Assembly (NCBI RefSeq): GCF_947507565.1
Contig: NC_089182.1
Span: 1 to 64,000 of the forward strand
Direction: 5' to 3'
Length of the DNA: 64,000 nucleotides
Origin: Oscarella lobularis
Taxonomy: Eukaryota; Porifera; Homoscleromorpha; Homosclerophorida; Oscarellidae
The translations under genes and the position numbers were made by a program. A model generated the notes under the pieces. The model searched no databases and had not been told where the DNA came from. It saw nothing but the letters and a program-made list of their open reading frames with translations. Each line of letters begins with the position of its first letter. Position 1 is the first letter of the stretch. This document shows positions 11,137 to 24,145 of the stretch, in pieces.

Positions 11137-14100
11137 GTATATATTCTGGCAGGCGGTGTACGTACTCCGCCAGCAGGCGGTGTATATATTCCTGCAGGCG
11201 GTGTACATATTCCGGCAGGCGGTGTAAATATTCCGGCTGGCGGTGTATACATTCTGGCAGGCGGTGTAAGTACTCAGCCAGCAGGCGGTGTATATATTCC
11301 GGCAGGCGGTGAACGTACTCCACCAGCAGGCGGTGTATGTATTCCGGCAGGCGGTGTAGATATTCCGGGAGGCGGTGTACGTACTCCGCCGGCAGGCGGT
11401 GTATATATTCCGGCAGGCGGTGTATATATTCAGGCAGGCGGTGTATATATTCTGGCAGGCGGTGTAAGTACTCGGCCAGCAGGCGGTGTATATATTCCGG
11501 CAGGCGGTGTATACATTCCGGCAAGCGGTGTACGTACTCCGCCAGCAGGCGGTGTAGATATTCTGGCAGGCGGTGTAAGTACTTCGCCAGAAGGCGGTGT
11601 ATATATTCCTGCAGGCGGTGTAGATATTCTGGCAGGCGGTGTACGTACTCCGCCAGCAGGCGGTGTATATATTCCGGCAGGCGGTGTATATATTCTGGCA
11701 GGCGGTGTAAGTACTCCGCAAGCAGCCGGTGTATATATTCCGGCAGGCGGTGTAAGTACTCAGCCAGCAGGCGGTGTATATATTCCGGCAGGCGGTGTAC
11801 GTACTCCGCCGGCTGGCGGTGTATATATTCTCGCAGGCGGTCTACGTACTCCTCCAGCAGGCGGTGTATATATTCTGGCAGGCGGTGTAAGTACTCTGCC
11901 AGCAGGCGGTGTATATATTCCGGCAGGCGGTGTAGATATTCTTGCAGGCGGTGTACGTACTAAGCCAGCATGCGGTGTATATATTCCGGAGGGCGGTGTA
12001 TATATTCTGGCAGGCGGTGTAAGTACTCCGCCAGCAGGCGGTGTATATATTCCGGCAGGCGGTGTAAGTACTCAGCCAGCAGGCGGTGTACATATTCCGG
12101 CAAGCGGTGTAAGTACTCAGCCAGCAGGCGGTGTATATATTCCGGCAAGCTGCGTACGTACTCCGCCGGCAGGCGGTGTATATAATCTGGCAGGCGTTGT
12201 ATATATTCTGGCAGGCGGTGTACGTACTCTGCCGGCAGGCGGTGTACGTACTCCGCCGGCAGGCGGCGTATATATTCTGGCAGGCTGTGTACGTACTCTG
12301 CCGGCAGGCGGTGTATATATTCCGGCAGGCGGTGTACGTACTCCGCGAGATAGCGGTTTATATATTCCGGCAGGCGGTGTATTCCGGCAGGCGGTGTATA
12401 TATTCTGGCAGGCGGTGTACGTACTCCGCCGGCAGGCGGCGTATATATTCCGGCAAGCGGTGTACGTACTCCGCCGGCAGGCGGTGTATATATTCTCGCA
12501 GGCGGTGTACGTACTACGCCAGCAGGCGGTGTATATATACCGGCAGGCGGTGTATATATTCCGGAAAGCGGTGTACGTACTCCGCCAGCAGGCGGTGTAG
12601 ATATTCTGGCAGGAGGTGTACGTACTCGGCCGGCAGGCGGTGTATATATTCTGGCAGGCGGGGTACGCACTCCGCCGGCAGGCGGGGTACGTACTCCGCC
12701 GGCAGGCGGTGTATATATTCCGGCAGGCGGTGTATATATTCCGGCAGGCGGTGTACGTACTCCGCCGGCAGACGGTGTATATATTCCGGCAGGCGGTGTA
12801 CGTACTCCGCCGACAGGCTGTGTATATATTCTGGCAGGCGGTGTACGTACTCCGCCGGCAGGCGGTGTATATATTCCGGCAGGCGGTGTATATATTCAGG
12901 CAGGCGGTGTATATATTCTGGCAGGCGGTGTAAGTACTCAGCCAGAAGGCGGTGTATATTTTCCGGCAAGCGGTGTACGTACTCCGCCAGCAGGCGGTGT
13001 ATATATTCCGGAGGGCAGTGTAAATATTCCGGCAAGCGGTGTACGTACTCCGCCAGCAGGCGGTGTAGATATTTTGGCAGGCGGTGTACGTACTCCGCTG
13101 GCAGGCGGTGTATATATTCCGGCAGGCGTGTACGTACTCCGCCGGCAAGCGGTGTATATATTCCGGCAGGCGGTGTATATATTCCGGCAGGCGGTGTATA
13201 TATTCCGGCAAGCGGTGTACGTACTCCGCCAGCATGCGGTTTGTATATTACTGCAGGCGGTGTACCTACTCCGCCGGCAGGCGGTGTACGTACTCCGCCG
13301 GCAGGCGGTGTATATAATCTGGCAGGCGGTGTATATATTCTGGCAGGCGGTGTACGTACTCTGTCGGCAGGCGGTGTACGTACTCCACCGGCAGGCTCCG
13401 TAGATATTCCGGCAGGCGGCGTATATATTCCGGCAGGCGGTGTGCGTACTCCGCCGGCAGGCGGTGTATATATTCCGGCAGGCAATGTACGTACTCCGCC
13501 AGCAGGCGGTGTATATCTTCCGGCAGGCGGTGTATTCCGGCAGGCGGTGTATATATTCTGGCAGGCGGTGTACGTACTCCGCCAGCAGGTGGTGTATATA
13601 TTCCGGAGGCGGTGTATATATTCCGGAAAGCGGTGTACGTACTTCGCCAGAAGGCGGTGTAGATATTCTGGCAGGCGTTGTAATTACTCCGCCAGAAGGC
13701 GGTGTATATATTCCGGCAGGCGGTGTAGATATTCCGGCAGGCGGTGAACGTACTCCACCAGCAGGCGGTGTATGTATTCCGGCAGGCGGTGTAGATATTT
13801 TGGCAGGCGGTGTATATATTGTGGCAGGCAGTGTACGTACTCCGCCTGCAGGCGGTGTATATATTCTCGCAGGCGGTGTACGTACTCCGCCAGCAGGCGG
13901 TGTATATATTCCGGCAAGCGGTGTACCTACTCCGCCAGCAGGCGGTGTATATATTCCGGCAGGCGGTGTATATATTCCGGAAAGTGGTGTACGTACTCCG
14001 CCAGCAGGCGGGGTAGATATTTTAGCAGGCGCTGTACGTACTCCGCTGGCAGGCGGTGTATATATTCTGGGAGGCGGTGTACGTACTCCGCCGGCAGGCG

Positions 14101-15180
14101 GTGTATATATTCCGACAAGCTGCGTACGTACTCCGCCGGCAGGCATTGTACGTACTCCGCCGGCAGTCGATATACGTACTCCGCCGGCAGGCGGTGTATA
14201 TAATCTGGCAGGCGGTGTATATATTCTGGGAGGCGGTGTACGTACTCCGCCGGGAGGCGGCGTAGATATTCCGGCAGGCGGCGTATATATTCCGGCAGGC
14301 GGTGTACGTACTCCGCCGGCAGGCGGTGTATATATTCCGGCAAGCGGTGTACGTACTCCGCCAGAGGGCGGTGTAGATATTCTGGCAGGCGGTGTATTCC
14401 GGCAGGCGGTGTATATATTCCGGCAGGCGGTGTATATATTCCGGCAGGCGGTGTACCTACTCCGCCAGCAGAAGGTGTATATATTCCGGCAGGCGGTGTA
14501 TATATTCCGGCAAGCGGTGTACGTACTCCGCCAGAGGGCGGTGTAGATATTCTGGCAGGCGGTGTATTCCGGCAGGCGGTGTATATATTCCGGCAGGCGG
14601 TGTACCTACTCCGCCAGCAGGCGGTGTATATATTCCGGCAGGCGGTGTATATATTCCGGAAAGCGGTGTACGTACTCCGCCAGCAGGCGGCGTAGATATT
14701 CTGGCAGGCGGTGTAAGTACTCCGCCAGCAGGCGGTGTATGTATTCCGGCAGGCGGTGTAGATATTCCGGCAGGCGGTGAACGTATTCCACCATCAGGCG
14801 GTGAATATATTCCACAAGGCGGTGTAGATATTTTGGCAGGCGGTTTATATATTCTGGCAGGCAGTGTACGTACTCCGCCGGCAGGCGGTGTTTATATTCT
14901 GGCAGGCGGTGTACGTACTCCGCCGGCAGGCGGTTTTATATATTCTCGCAGGCGGTGTATATATTACGGCAAGCGGTGTACGTACTCCGCCAGCAGGCGG
15001 TGTATATATTCCGGCAAGCGGTGTACGTACTCCGCCAGCAGGCGGTGTGGATATTCTGGCAGGCGGTGTATATATTCCGGCAGGCGGTGTACGTACTCCG
15101 CCAGAGGCGGTGTATATATTCCGGCAGGCGGTGTATTCCGGCAGGCGGTGTAGATATTCTGGCAGGCGGTGTACGTACGC
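11137..15180. repeat. 4-kb array of mixed 21- and 24-bp units
   Basis: Nearly two hundred units alternate between a 21-base form (GGCGGTGTATATATTCCGGC plus A) and a 24-base form built on GGCGGTGTACGTACTCCGCC. The latter is an almost perfect dyad: GGCGG and CCGCC arms around GTACGTAC, with one T-T mismatch. Occasional 17-base units (GGCGGTGTATTCCGGCA) shift the frame. As 21 and 24 are multiples of three, open frames up to 538 codons appear on both strands (arginine/cysteine/tyrosine, valine/glycine or proline-rich). They lack unique flanks or splice structure and I do not treat them as genes. Confidence 0.95.
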
Positions 15181-17606
15181 CTAGACTTTGATTCTAAGGA
15201 CCTGAAGATAAAGTTGATGGCCTAAACTTTGATTCTAAGAGCCTGAAGATAAAGTTGAGGGCATAAAATTTTATTCAAAGGACCTGAAGATAAAGTTGAG
15301 GCCCTAAACTCTGATTCTAAGGCCCTGAAGATAAACTTGAGGGCCTAGACTTTGATTCTAAGGCCCTGAAGAGAAATTTGAAGGCCCAAACTTTGATTCT
15401 AAGTGTCTGAAGTTAAAGTTCAGAGCCAAAACTCTGATTCTAAGGACTGAAGATAAAGTTGAGGGCCTAAACTCTGATTCTAAGGACCTGAAGATAAAGT
15501 TGAGGGCCTAAACTTTGATTCTAAGGATTTGAAGATAAAGTTGAGGGCCTAAACTTTGATTCTAGGGACCTGAAGATAAAGTTCAGGGCCTAAAATTTGA
15601 TTCCAAGGACCTGAAGATAAGTTGAGGGCCTAAAAATTGATTCTGAGGGCCTAAAAATTGATTCTAAGGCCCTGAAGATAAAGTTGAGTGCATAAACTTC
15701 GATTCTAAGACCCTGAAGATAAAGATGAGGGCCTAAACTTTGATTCTAAGGCCCTGAAGATAAAGTTGAGGGCATATACTTCGATTTTAAGGTTCTGAAG
15801 ATAAAGATGAGGGCCTAAACTTTGATTCTAAGGACCTAAAGATAAAGTTAAGGTCTTAAACTTTGATTCTAAGGAGCTAAAGATAAAGTTGAGGGCCTAA
15901 ACTCTAATTTTAAGACCCTGAAGATAAAGTTGAAGGCCCAAACATTGATTCTAAGGGCCTGAAGATAAAGGTCAGGGCCAAAACTCTGATTCTAAGGACC
16001 TGAAGATAAAGTTGAGGGCCTAAACTTTGATTCTAAGAGCCTGAAGATAAAGTTCATGGCTAAAACTCTGATTCTAAGGACCTGAAGATAAAGTTGAGGG
16101 CCTAAACTTTGATTCTAAGAGCCTGAAGATAAAGTTGAGGGCCTAAACTTTGATTCTAAGGACCTGAAGATAAAGTTGAGAGACTAAACTTTGATTCTAA
16201 GCACCTGAAGATAAAGTTGAGGGCCTAAACTTTGATTCTAAGAATTTGAAGATAAAGTTGAGGGACTAAACTTTGATTTTAGGGACCTGAAGATAAAGTT
16301 GAGGGCCTAAACTTTGATTCCAAGGACCTGAAGATAAGTTGAGGGCCTAAAAATTGATTCTAAGGCCCTGAAGATAAAGTTGAGGGCATAAACTTTGATT
16401 ATAGGGACCTGAAGATAAATTTGAGGGCCTAAACTTTGATTCTAAAGCCCTGAAGATAAAGTTGAGGGCCTAAATTTTGATTCTAAGGACCTGAAGATAA
16501 AGTTGAGGGCCTAGACTTTGATTCTAAGGCCCTGAAGAGAAATTTGAAGGCCCAAACTTTGATTCTAAAGGTCTGAAGTTAAAGTTCAGAGCCAAAACTC
16601 TGATTCTAAGGACCTGAAGATAAAGTCGAGGGCCTAGACTTTGATTCTAAGGACCTGAAGATAAAGTTGATGGCATAAACTTTAATTCTAAGAGCCTGAA
16701 GATAAAGTTGAGGGCCTAAACTTTTATTCTAAGGGCCTGAAGATAAAGTTGAGGGCCTAAACTTTGATTCCAAGGACCTGAAGATAAGTTGAGGGCCTAA
16801 AAATTGATTCTAAGGCCCTGAAGATAAAGTTGAGGGCATAAACTTTGATTATAGGGACCTGAAGATAAATTTGAGGGCCTAAACTTTGATTCTAAAGCCC
16901 TGAAGATAAAGTTGAGGGCCTAAATTTTGATTCTAAGGACCTGAAGATAAAGTTGAGGGCCTAGACTTTGATTCTAAGGCCCTGAAGAGAAATTTGAAGG
17001 CCCAAACTTTGATTCTAAAGGTCTGAAGTTAAAGTTCAGAGCCAAAACTCTGATTCTAAGGACCTGAAGATAAAGTCGAGGGCCTAGACTTTGATTCTAA
17101 GGACCTGAAGATAAAGTTGATGGCATAAACTTTAATTCTAAGAGCCTGAAGATAAAGTTGAGGGCCTAAACTTTTATTCTAAGGGCCTGAAGATAAAGTT
17201 GAAGGCCTAGACTTTGATTCTAAGAGCCTGAAGATAAAGTTGAGGGCCTAAACTCCGATTCTAAAGCCCTGAAGATAAAGTTGAGGGCCTAAACTTTGAT
17301 TCTAAGGATTTGAAGATAAAGTTGAGGGCCTAAACTTTGATTCTAGGGACCTGAAGATAAAGTTGAGGGCCTAAACTTTGATTCCAAGGACCTGAAGACA
17401 AGTTGAGGGCCTAAAAATTGATTCTAAGGCCCTGAAGATAAAGTTGAGAGCATAAACTTCGATTTTAAGGTTCTGAAGATAAAGATGAGGGCCTAAACTT
17501 TGATTCTAAGGACCTAAAGATAAAGTTGAGGGCCTAAACTCTGTTTCTAAGGCCCTGAAGATAAAGTTGAGGACTTAAACTTCGATTCTAAGGCATTGAA
17601 GATAAA
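15181..17606. repeat. 41-bp satellite, subfamily A, block 1
   Basis: About 59 units of 41 bases with core AGATAAAGTTGAGGGCCTAA and TTTGATTCTAAGGACCTGA. AACTTT and AAAGTT form inverted arms within the unit. An apparently exact tandem duplication of 450 bases is present: about 16310-16759 repeats as 16760-17209. Confidence 0.95.
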
Positions 17607-20600
17607 GTTGAGGGCCCAACGGGTCTATCCTGTAATAAATTACAGCGAAATTACTGGGGCTAGCCAAAGGGTCTCTCCTGTAATAAATTACAGCAAAATT
17701 ACAGGAGGTTAGCCAACGGGTCTCTCCTGTAATAAATTACAGCAAAATTACAGGGGATTAGCCAACGGGTATCTCCTGTAATAAATTACAGCAAAATTAC
17801 AGGGGGTTAGCCAACGGGTCTCTCCTGTAATAAATTACAGCGAAATTACAGGGGCTAGCTAACGGGTCTCTACTGTAATAAATTACAGCGAAATTACAGG
17901 GGCTAGACAACGGGTATCTCCTGTAATAAATTACAGCGAAATTACAGGGGGTTAGCCAACAAGTCCCTCCTGTAATAAATTACAGCGAAATAACAGGGGC
18001 TAGCCAACGGGTCTCTCCTGTAATAAATTACAGCAAAATTACAGGGGGTTAGCCAACGGGTCTCTCCTGTAATAAATTACAGCAAAATTACAGGGGGTTA
18101 GCCAACGGGTCTCTCCTGTAATAAATTACAGCAAAATTACAGGGGGTGAGCCAACGGGTCTCTCCTGTAATAAATTACAGCAAAATTACAGGGGATTAGC
18201 CAACGGGTATCTCCTGTAATAAATTACAGCAAAATTACAGGGGATTAGCCAACGGGTCTCTCCTGTAATAAATTACAGCAAAATTACAGGGGGTTAGACA
18301 ACGGGTCTCTCCTGTAATAAATTACAGCAAAATTACACGGGATTAGCCAACGGGTATCTCCTGTAATAAATTACAGCGAAATTACAGGGGCTAGCTAACG
18401 GATCTCTACTGTAATAAATTACAGCAAAATTACAGGGGATTAGCCAACGGGTATCTCGTGTAATAAATTACAGCAAAATTACAGGGGATTAGCCAACTGG
18501 TCTCTCCTGTAATAAATTACAGCAAAATTACAGGGGGTTAGCCAACGGGTTTCTCCTGTAATAAATTACAGCGAAATTACAGGGGCTAGCTAACGGGTCT
18601 CTCCTGTAATAAATTACAGCGAAATTACAGGGGCTATCTAACGGGTCTCTACTGTAATAAATTACAGCAAAATTACAGGGGGTTAGCCAACGGGTGTGTC
18701 CTGTAATAAATTACAGCGAAATTACAGGGGGTTAGAGAACGGGTCTCTCCTGTATTAAATTACAGTGAAATTACAGGGGCTAGCCAACGGGTCTCTCCTG
18801 TAATAAATTACAGCGAAATTACAGGGGGCTAGCCAACGGGTCTCTCTTGTAATAAATTACAGCAAAATTACAGGGGGTTAGCCAACGGGTTTCTCCTGTA
18901 ATAAATTACAGCGAAATTACAGGGGCTAGCTAACGGGTCTCTCCTGTAATAAATTACAGCGAAATTACAGGGGCTATCTAACGGGTCTCTACTGTAATAA
19001 ATTACAGCAAAATTACAGGGGGTTAGCCAACGGGTGTGTCCTGTAATAAATTACAGCGAAATTACAGGGGGTTAGAGAACGGGTCTCTCCTGTATTAAAT
19101 TACAGTGAAATTACAGGGGCTAGCCAACGGGTCTCTCCTGTAATAAATTACAGCAAAATTACAGGGGGCTAGCCAACGGGTCTCTCTTGTAATAAATTAC
19201 AGCGAAATTACAGGGGGTTAGCCAACGGGTCTCTACTGTAATAAATTACAGCGAATTTACAGGGGGCTAGCGAACGGGTCTCTCCTGTAATAAATTACAG
19301 CGAAATTACAGGGGGCTAGCCAACGGGTCTCTCCCGTAATAAATTACAGCGAAATTACAGGGGGCTAGGAAACGGGTCTCTACCACCATAATAAATTAGA
19401 GCGAATTTACAGGGGCTAGCAAACGGGTCTCTCCTGTAATAAATTACAGCGAAATTACAGGGGCTAGCCAACGGGTCTCTCCTGTAATAAATTACAGCGA
19501 AATTACAGGGGGTTAGCAAACGGGTCTCTCATGTAATAAATTACAGCGAATTTACAGGATCTAGCCAAAGGGTCTCTCCTGTAATAAATTACAGCGAAAT
19601 TACAGGGGCTAGCAAAAGGGTCTCTCTTGTAATAAATTACAGCGAATTAACAGGGGGTTAGCCAACGGGTATCTCCAGTAATAAATTACAGCGAATTTAC
19701 AGGGGGTTAGCCAGCGTGTCTCTCCTGTAATAAATTACAGCGAATTTACACGGGGTTAGTAAACGGGTCTCTCCTGTAATAAATTACAGCAAAATTACTG
19801 GGGCTAGCCAAAGGGTCTCTCCTGTAATAAATTACAGCGAATTTACAGGGGGTTAGCAAACGGGTATCTCGTGTAATAAATTACAGCGAATTTACAGGGG
19901 GTTAGCCAACGGGTCTCTCCTGTAATAAATTACAGCTAAATTACAGGGTGTTAGCAAACAAGTCTCTCCTGTAATAAATTACAGCGAAATTACAGGGGGT
20001 TAGCAAACAAGTCTCTCCTGTAATAAATTAGAGCGAAATTACAGGGGGCTAGCCAACAGGTCTTTCCTGTAATAAATTACAGCGAAATTACAGGAGATAG
20101 CCAACGGGTCTCTCCTGTAATAAATTACAGCGAAATTACAGGGGATAGCAAAAGGGTCTCTCCTGTAACAAATTACAGCGAACTTACAGGGGCTAGCCAA
20201 CGGGTCTCCTGCAATAAATTACAGCGAAGTTACAGGGGGCTAGCCAACGGGTCTCTCATGTAATAAATTACAGCGAATTTACAGGATCTAGCCAAAGGGT
20301 CTCTCCTGTAATAAATTACAGCGAAATTACAGGGGCTAGCAAAAGGGTCTCTCTTGTAATAAATTACAGCGAATTAACAGGGGGTTAGCCAACGGGTATC
20401 TCCAGTAATAAATTACAGCGAAATTACAGGCGGTTAGCCAACGGGTCTCTCCTGTAATAAACTACAGCGAAAGTACAGGGGCTAGCCAAAGGGTCTCTCC
20501 TGTAATAAATTACAGCGAAATTAGAGGGGGTTAGCCAACGGGTCTCTCCTGTAATAAATTACAGCCAAATTAAAGAGGCTAGCCAACGGGTCTCTCCTGT

Positions 20601-20968
20601 AAAAAACTACAGCGAAATTACAGGGGCTAGCCAACGGGTCTCTCCTGTAATAAATTACAGCGAATTTACAGGGGGTTAGTAAACGGGTCTCTCCTGTAAT
20701 AAATTACAGCGATATTACAGGGGGTTAGAAAACGGGTCTCTCCTGTAATAAATTACAGCGAAATTACTGGGGCTAGCCAACGGGTCTCTCATGTAATAAA
20801 TTACAGCGAATTTAAAGGGGCTAGCCAACGGGTCTCTTCTGTAATAAATTAAGGCGAAATTACAGGGGGTTAGCCAACGGGTCTCTCCTGTAATAAATTA
20901 CAGCGAAATTACAGGGGGTTAGCCAACGGGTCTCTCCTGTAATAAATTACAGCGAACTTACACGGGAT
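17607..20968. repeat. 48-49-bp satellite, block 1
   Basis: About 69 units with CTCTCCTGTAATAAATTACA, GCGAAATTACAGGGG and a TTAGCCAACGGGT or CTAGCCAACGGGT end. Each unit contains CTGTAATAAATTACAG (seven-base arms, two-base centre), and CCTGTAAT pairs alternatively with ATTACAGG further on. A ~340-base segment starting near 18541 recurs at 18881. Confidence 0.95.
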
Positions 20969-21972
20969 AGCTAAGGCCCTGAAGATAAAGTTGAGGTCCT
21001 AAACTTTCATTCTAAGGACCTGAAGATAAAGTTGAGGGCCTAAACTATGATTCTAAGACCCTGTAGATAAAGTTGAAGGCCCAAACATTGATTCTAAGGG
21101 CCTGAAGATAAAGGTCATGGCCAAAACTCTGATTCTAAGGACATGAAGATAAAGTTGAGGGCCTAAACTTTAATTCTAAGGACCTGAAGATAAAGTTGAG
21201 AGACTAAACTTTGATTCTAAGGACCTGAAGATAAAGTTGAGGGCCTAAACTTTGATTCTAGGGACCTGAAGATGAAGTTGAGGGCCTAAATTTTGATTCT
21301 AAGGATCTGAAGATAAAGTTGAGGGCCTAAACTCTGATTCTAAGGCCCTGAAGATAAAGTTGAGGGCCTAGACTTTGATTCTAAGGCCCTGAAGATAAAG
21401 TTGAAGGCCTAAACTTTGATTCTAAGGCCCTGAAGAGAAATTTGAAGGCCCAAACTTTGATTCTAAGTGTCTGAAGTTAAAGTTCAGGGCCAAAATTCTG
21501 ATTATATGGACCTGAAGATAAAGTTGAGAGACTAAACTTTGATTCTAAGGTCCTGAAAATAAAGTTGAAAGCCTAAACTATGATTCTAAGGGCCTGAAGA
21601 TAAAGTTGAGGGCCTAAACTCCGATTCTAAGGACCTGAAGATAAAGTTGAGAGACTAACTTTGATTCTAAGGACCTGAAGATAAAGTTGAAGGCCTAAAC
21701 TTTGATTCTAGGGACCTGAAGATGAAGTTGAGGGCCTACATTTTGATTCTAAGGGCCTGAAGTTAAAGTTCAGGGCCAAAACTCTGATTCTAAGGACCTG
21801 AAGATAAAGTTGAGGGTCTAAGGACCTGAAGATAAAGTTGATGGCCTCAACTTTGATTCTAAGAGCCTGAAGATAAAGTTGAGGGCCTAAACTCTGATTC
21901 TAAGGCCCTGAAGATAAATTTGAGGGCATAAACTTCGATTCTAAGGCATTGAAGATAAAGTTGAGGGCCAAA
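20969..21972. repeat. 41-bp satellite A, block 2
   Basis: About 24 units. Entry from the 48-bp array reads TAGCTAAGGCCCTGAAGATA, and exit reads AAGTTGAGGGCCAAACGGGT. Both junction sequences match those of block 3. Confidence 0.95.
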
Positions 21973-23128
21973 CGGGTCTCTCCTGTAATAAATTACAGCG
22001 AAATTACAGGGGTTAGCCAAAGGGTCTCTCCTGTAATAAATTAGAGCGAAACTACAGGGGCTAGCGAAAGGGTCTCTCCTGTAATAAATTACAGCGAAAT
22101 AACAGAGGCTAGCCAAAGGGTCTCTCCTGTAATAAAATACAGCGAAATGACAGGGGGTTAGCCAACGGGTCTCTCCTGTAATAAACTACAGCGAAAGTAC
22201 AGGGGCTAGCCAAAGGGTCTCTCCTGTAATAAATTACAGCGAAATTACAGGAGGTTAGCCAACGGGTCTCTCCTGTAATAAATTACAGACAAATTAAAGA
22301 GGCTAGCCAACGGGTCTTTCCTGTAATAAACTACAGCGAAATTACAGGGGCTAGCCAACGGGTCTCTCCTGTAATAAATTACAGCGAATTTACTGGGGGT
22401 TAGTAAACGGGTCTCTCCTGTAATAAATTACAGCGAAATTACTGGGGCTAGCCAAAGGGTCTCTCCTGTAATAAATTACAGCGAATTTACAGGGGGTTAG
22501 CAAACGGGTCTCTTCTGTAATAAATTACAGACAAATTAAAGAGGCTAGCCAACGGGTCTTTCCTGTAATAAACTACAGCGAAATTACAGGGGCTAGCCAA
22601 CGGGTCTCTCCTGTAATAAATTACAGCGAATTTACTGGGGGTTAGTAAACGGGTCTCTCCTGTAATAAATTACAGCGAAATTACTGGGGCTAGCCAAAGG
22701 GTCTCTCCTGTAATAAATTACAGCGAATTTACAGGGGGTTAGCAAACGGGTATCTCCTGTAATAAATGACAGCGAATTTACAGGGGGTTAGCCAACGGGT
22801 CTCTCCTGTAATAAATTACAGCAAAATTACAGGAGGTTAGCCAACGGGTCTCTCCTGTAATAAATTACAGCGAAATTACAGGGGGTTAGCAAACAAGTCT
22901 CACTGGTAATAAATTACAGCGAAATTACAGGGGGTTAGCAAACAAGTCTCTCCTGTAATAAATTACAGCGAACTTACAGGGGATAGCCAACGGGTCTCTC
23001 ATGTAATAAATTACAGCGAATTTAAAGGGGCTAGCCAACGGGTCTCTTCTGTAATAAATTAAAGCGAAATTACAGGGGGTTAGCCAACGGGTCTCTCCTG
23101 TAATAAATTACACCGAACTTACACGGGC
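21973..23128. repeat. 48-49-bp satellite, block 2
   Basis: About 24 units of the same family as block 1. A ~242-base internal duplication is visible (segment with ATTACAGACAAATTAAAGAG near 22283 and again near 22525). Confidence 0.95.
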
Positions 23129-24145
23129 TAGCTAAGGCCCTGAAGATAAAGTTGAGAGCCTAAACTTTCATTCTAAGGACCTGAAGATAAAGTTGAGGGC
23201 CTAAACTTAGATTCTAAGGCCCTGAAGATAAAGTTGAAGGCCTAAACTTTGATTCTAAGGCCCTGAAGAGAAATTTGAAGGCCCAAACTTTGATTCTAAG
23301 TGTCTGAAGTTAAAGTTCAGGGCCAAAATTCTGATTCTAAGGACCTGAAGATAAAGTTGAACGCCTAAACTTTGATTCTAAGGGCCTGAAGATAAAGTTG
23401 AGGGCCTAAACTCCGATTCTAAGGACCTGAAGATAAAGTTGTGAGACTAAACTTTGATTCTAAGGACCTGAGGATAAAGTTGAGAGCCTAAACTTTGATT
23501 CTAAGGCCCTGAAGATAAAGTTGAACGCCTAAACTTTGATTCTAAGGGCCTGAAGATAAAGTTGAGGTCCTAAACTCCGATTCTAAGGACCTTAAGATAA
23601 AGTTGAGAGACTAAATTTTGATTCTAAGGACCTGAAGATAAAGTTGAGGGCCTAAACTTTTATTCTAAGGGCCTGAAGATAAAGTTGAGGGCCTAGACTT
23701 TGATTCTAAGGGCCTGAAGATAAAGTTGAGGGCCTAAACTCTGATTCTAAGGCCCTGAAGATAAACTTGAGGGACGAGACTTTGATTCTAAGGCCCTGAA
23801 GATAAAGTTGAAGGCCAAAACTTTGATTCTAAGGCCCTGAAGAGAAATTTGAAGGCCCAAACTTTGATTCTAAGGGTCTGAAGTTAAAGTTCAGAGCCAC
23901 AACTCTGATTCTAAGGACCTGAAGATAAAGTTGAAGGTCTAAACTTTGATTCTAACGGTCTGAAGTTAACGTTCAGGGTCAAAACTCTGATTCTAAGGAC
24001 CTGAAGATAAAGTTGGGGGCCTAAACTCTGATTCTAAGGACATGAAAATAAAGTTGAGGGCCTAAACTTTGATTCTAGGGACCTGAAGATAAGTTGAGGG
24101 CCTAAAAATTGATTCTAAGGCCCTGAAGATAAAGTTGAGGACCCA
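23129..24145. repeat. 41-bp satellite A, block 3
   Basis: About 25 units, with the same entry and exit junction sequences as block 2. Blocks 2 and 3 are therefore probably copies of one larger segment. Confidence 0.95.

Noticed and set aside
12131-13747. Open frame of 538 codons (and many others of 100-400) in the 21/24-bp array
   Set aside because: Frames are open on both strands because unit lengths are multiples of three. There is no unique N- or C-terminus, no splice structure, and frame shifts occur wherever a 17-base unit appears.
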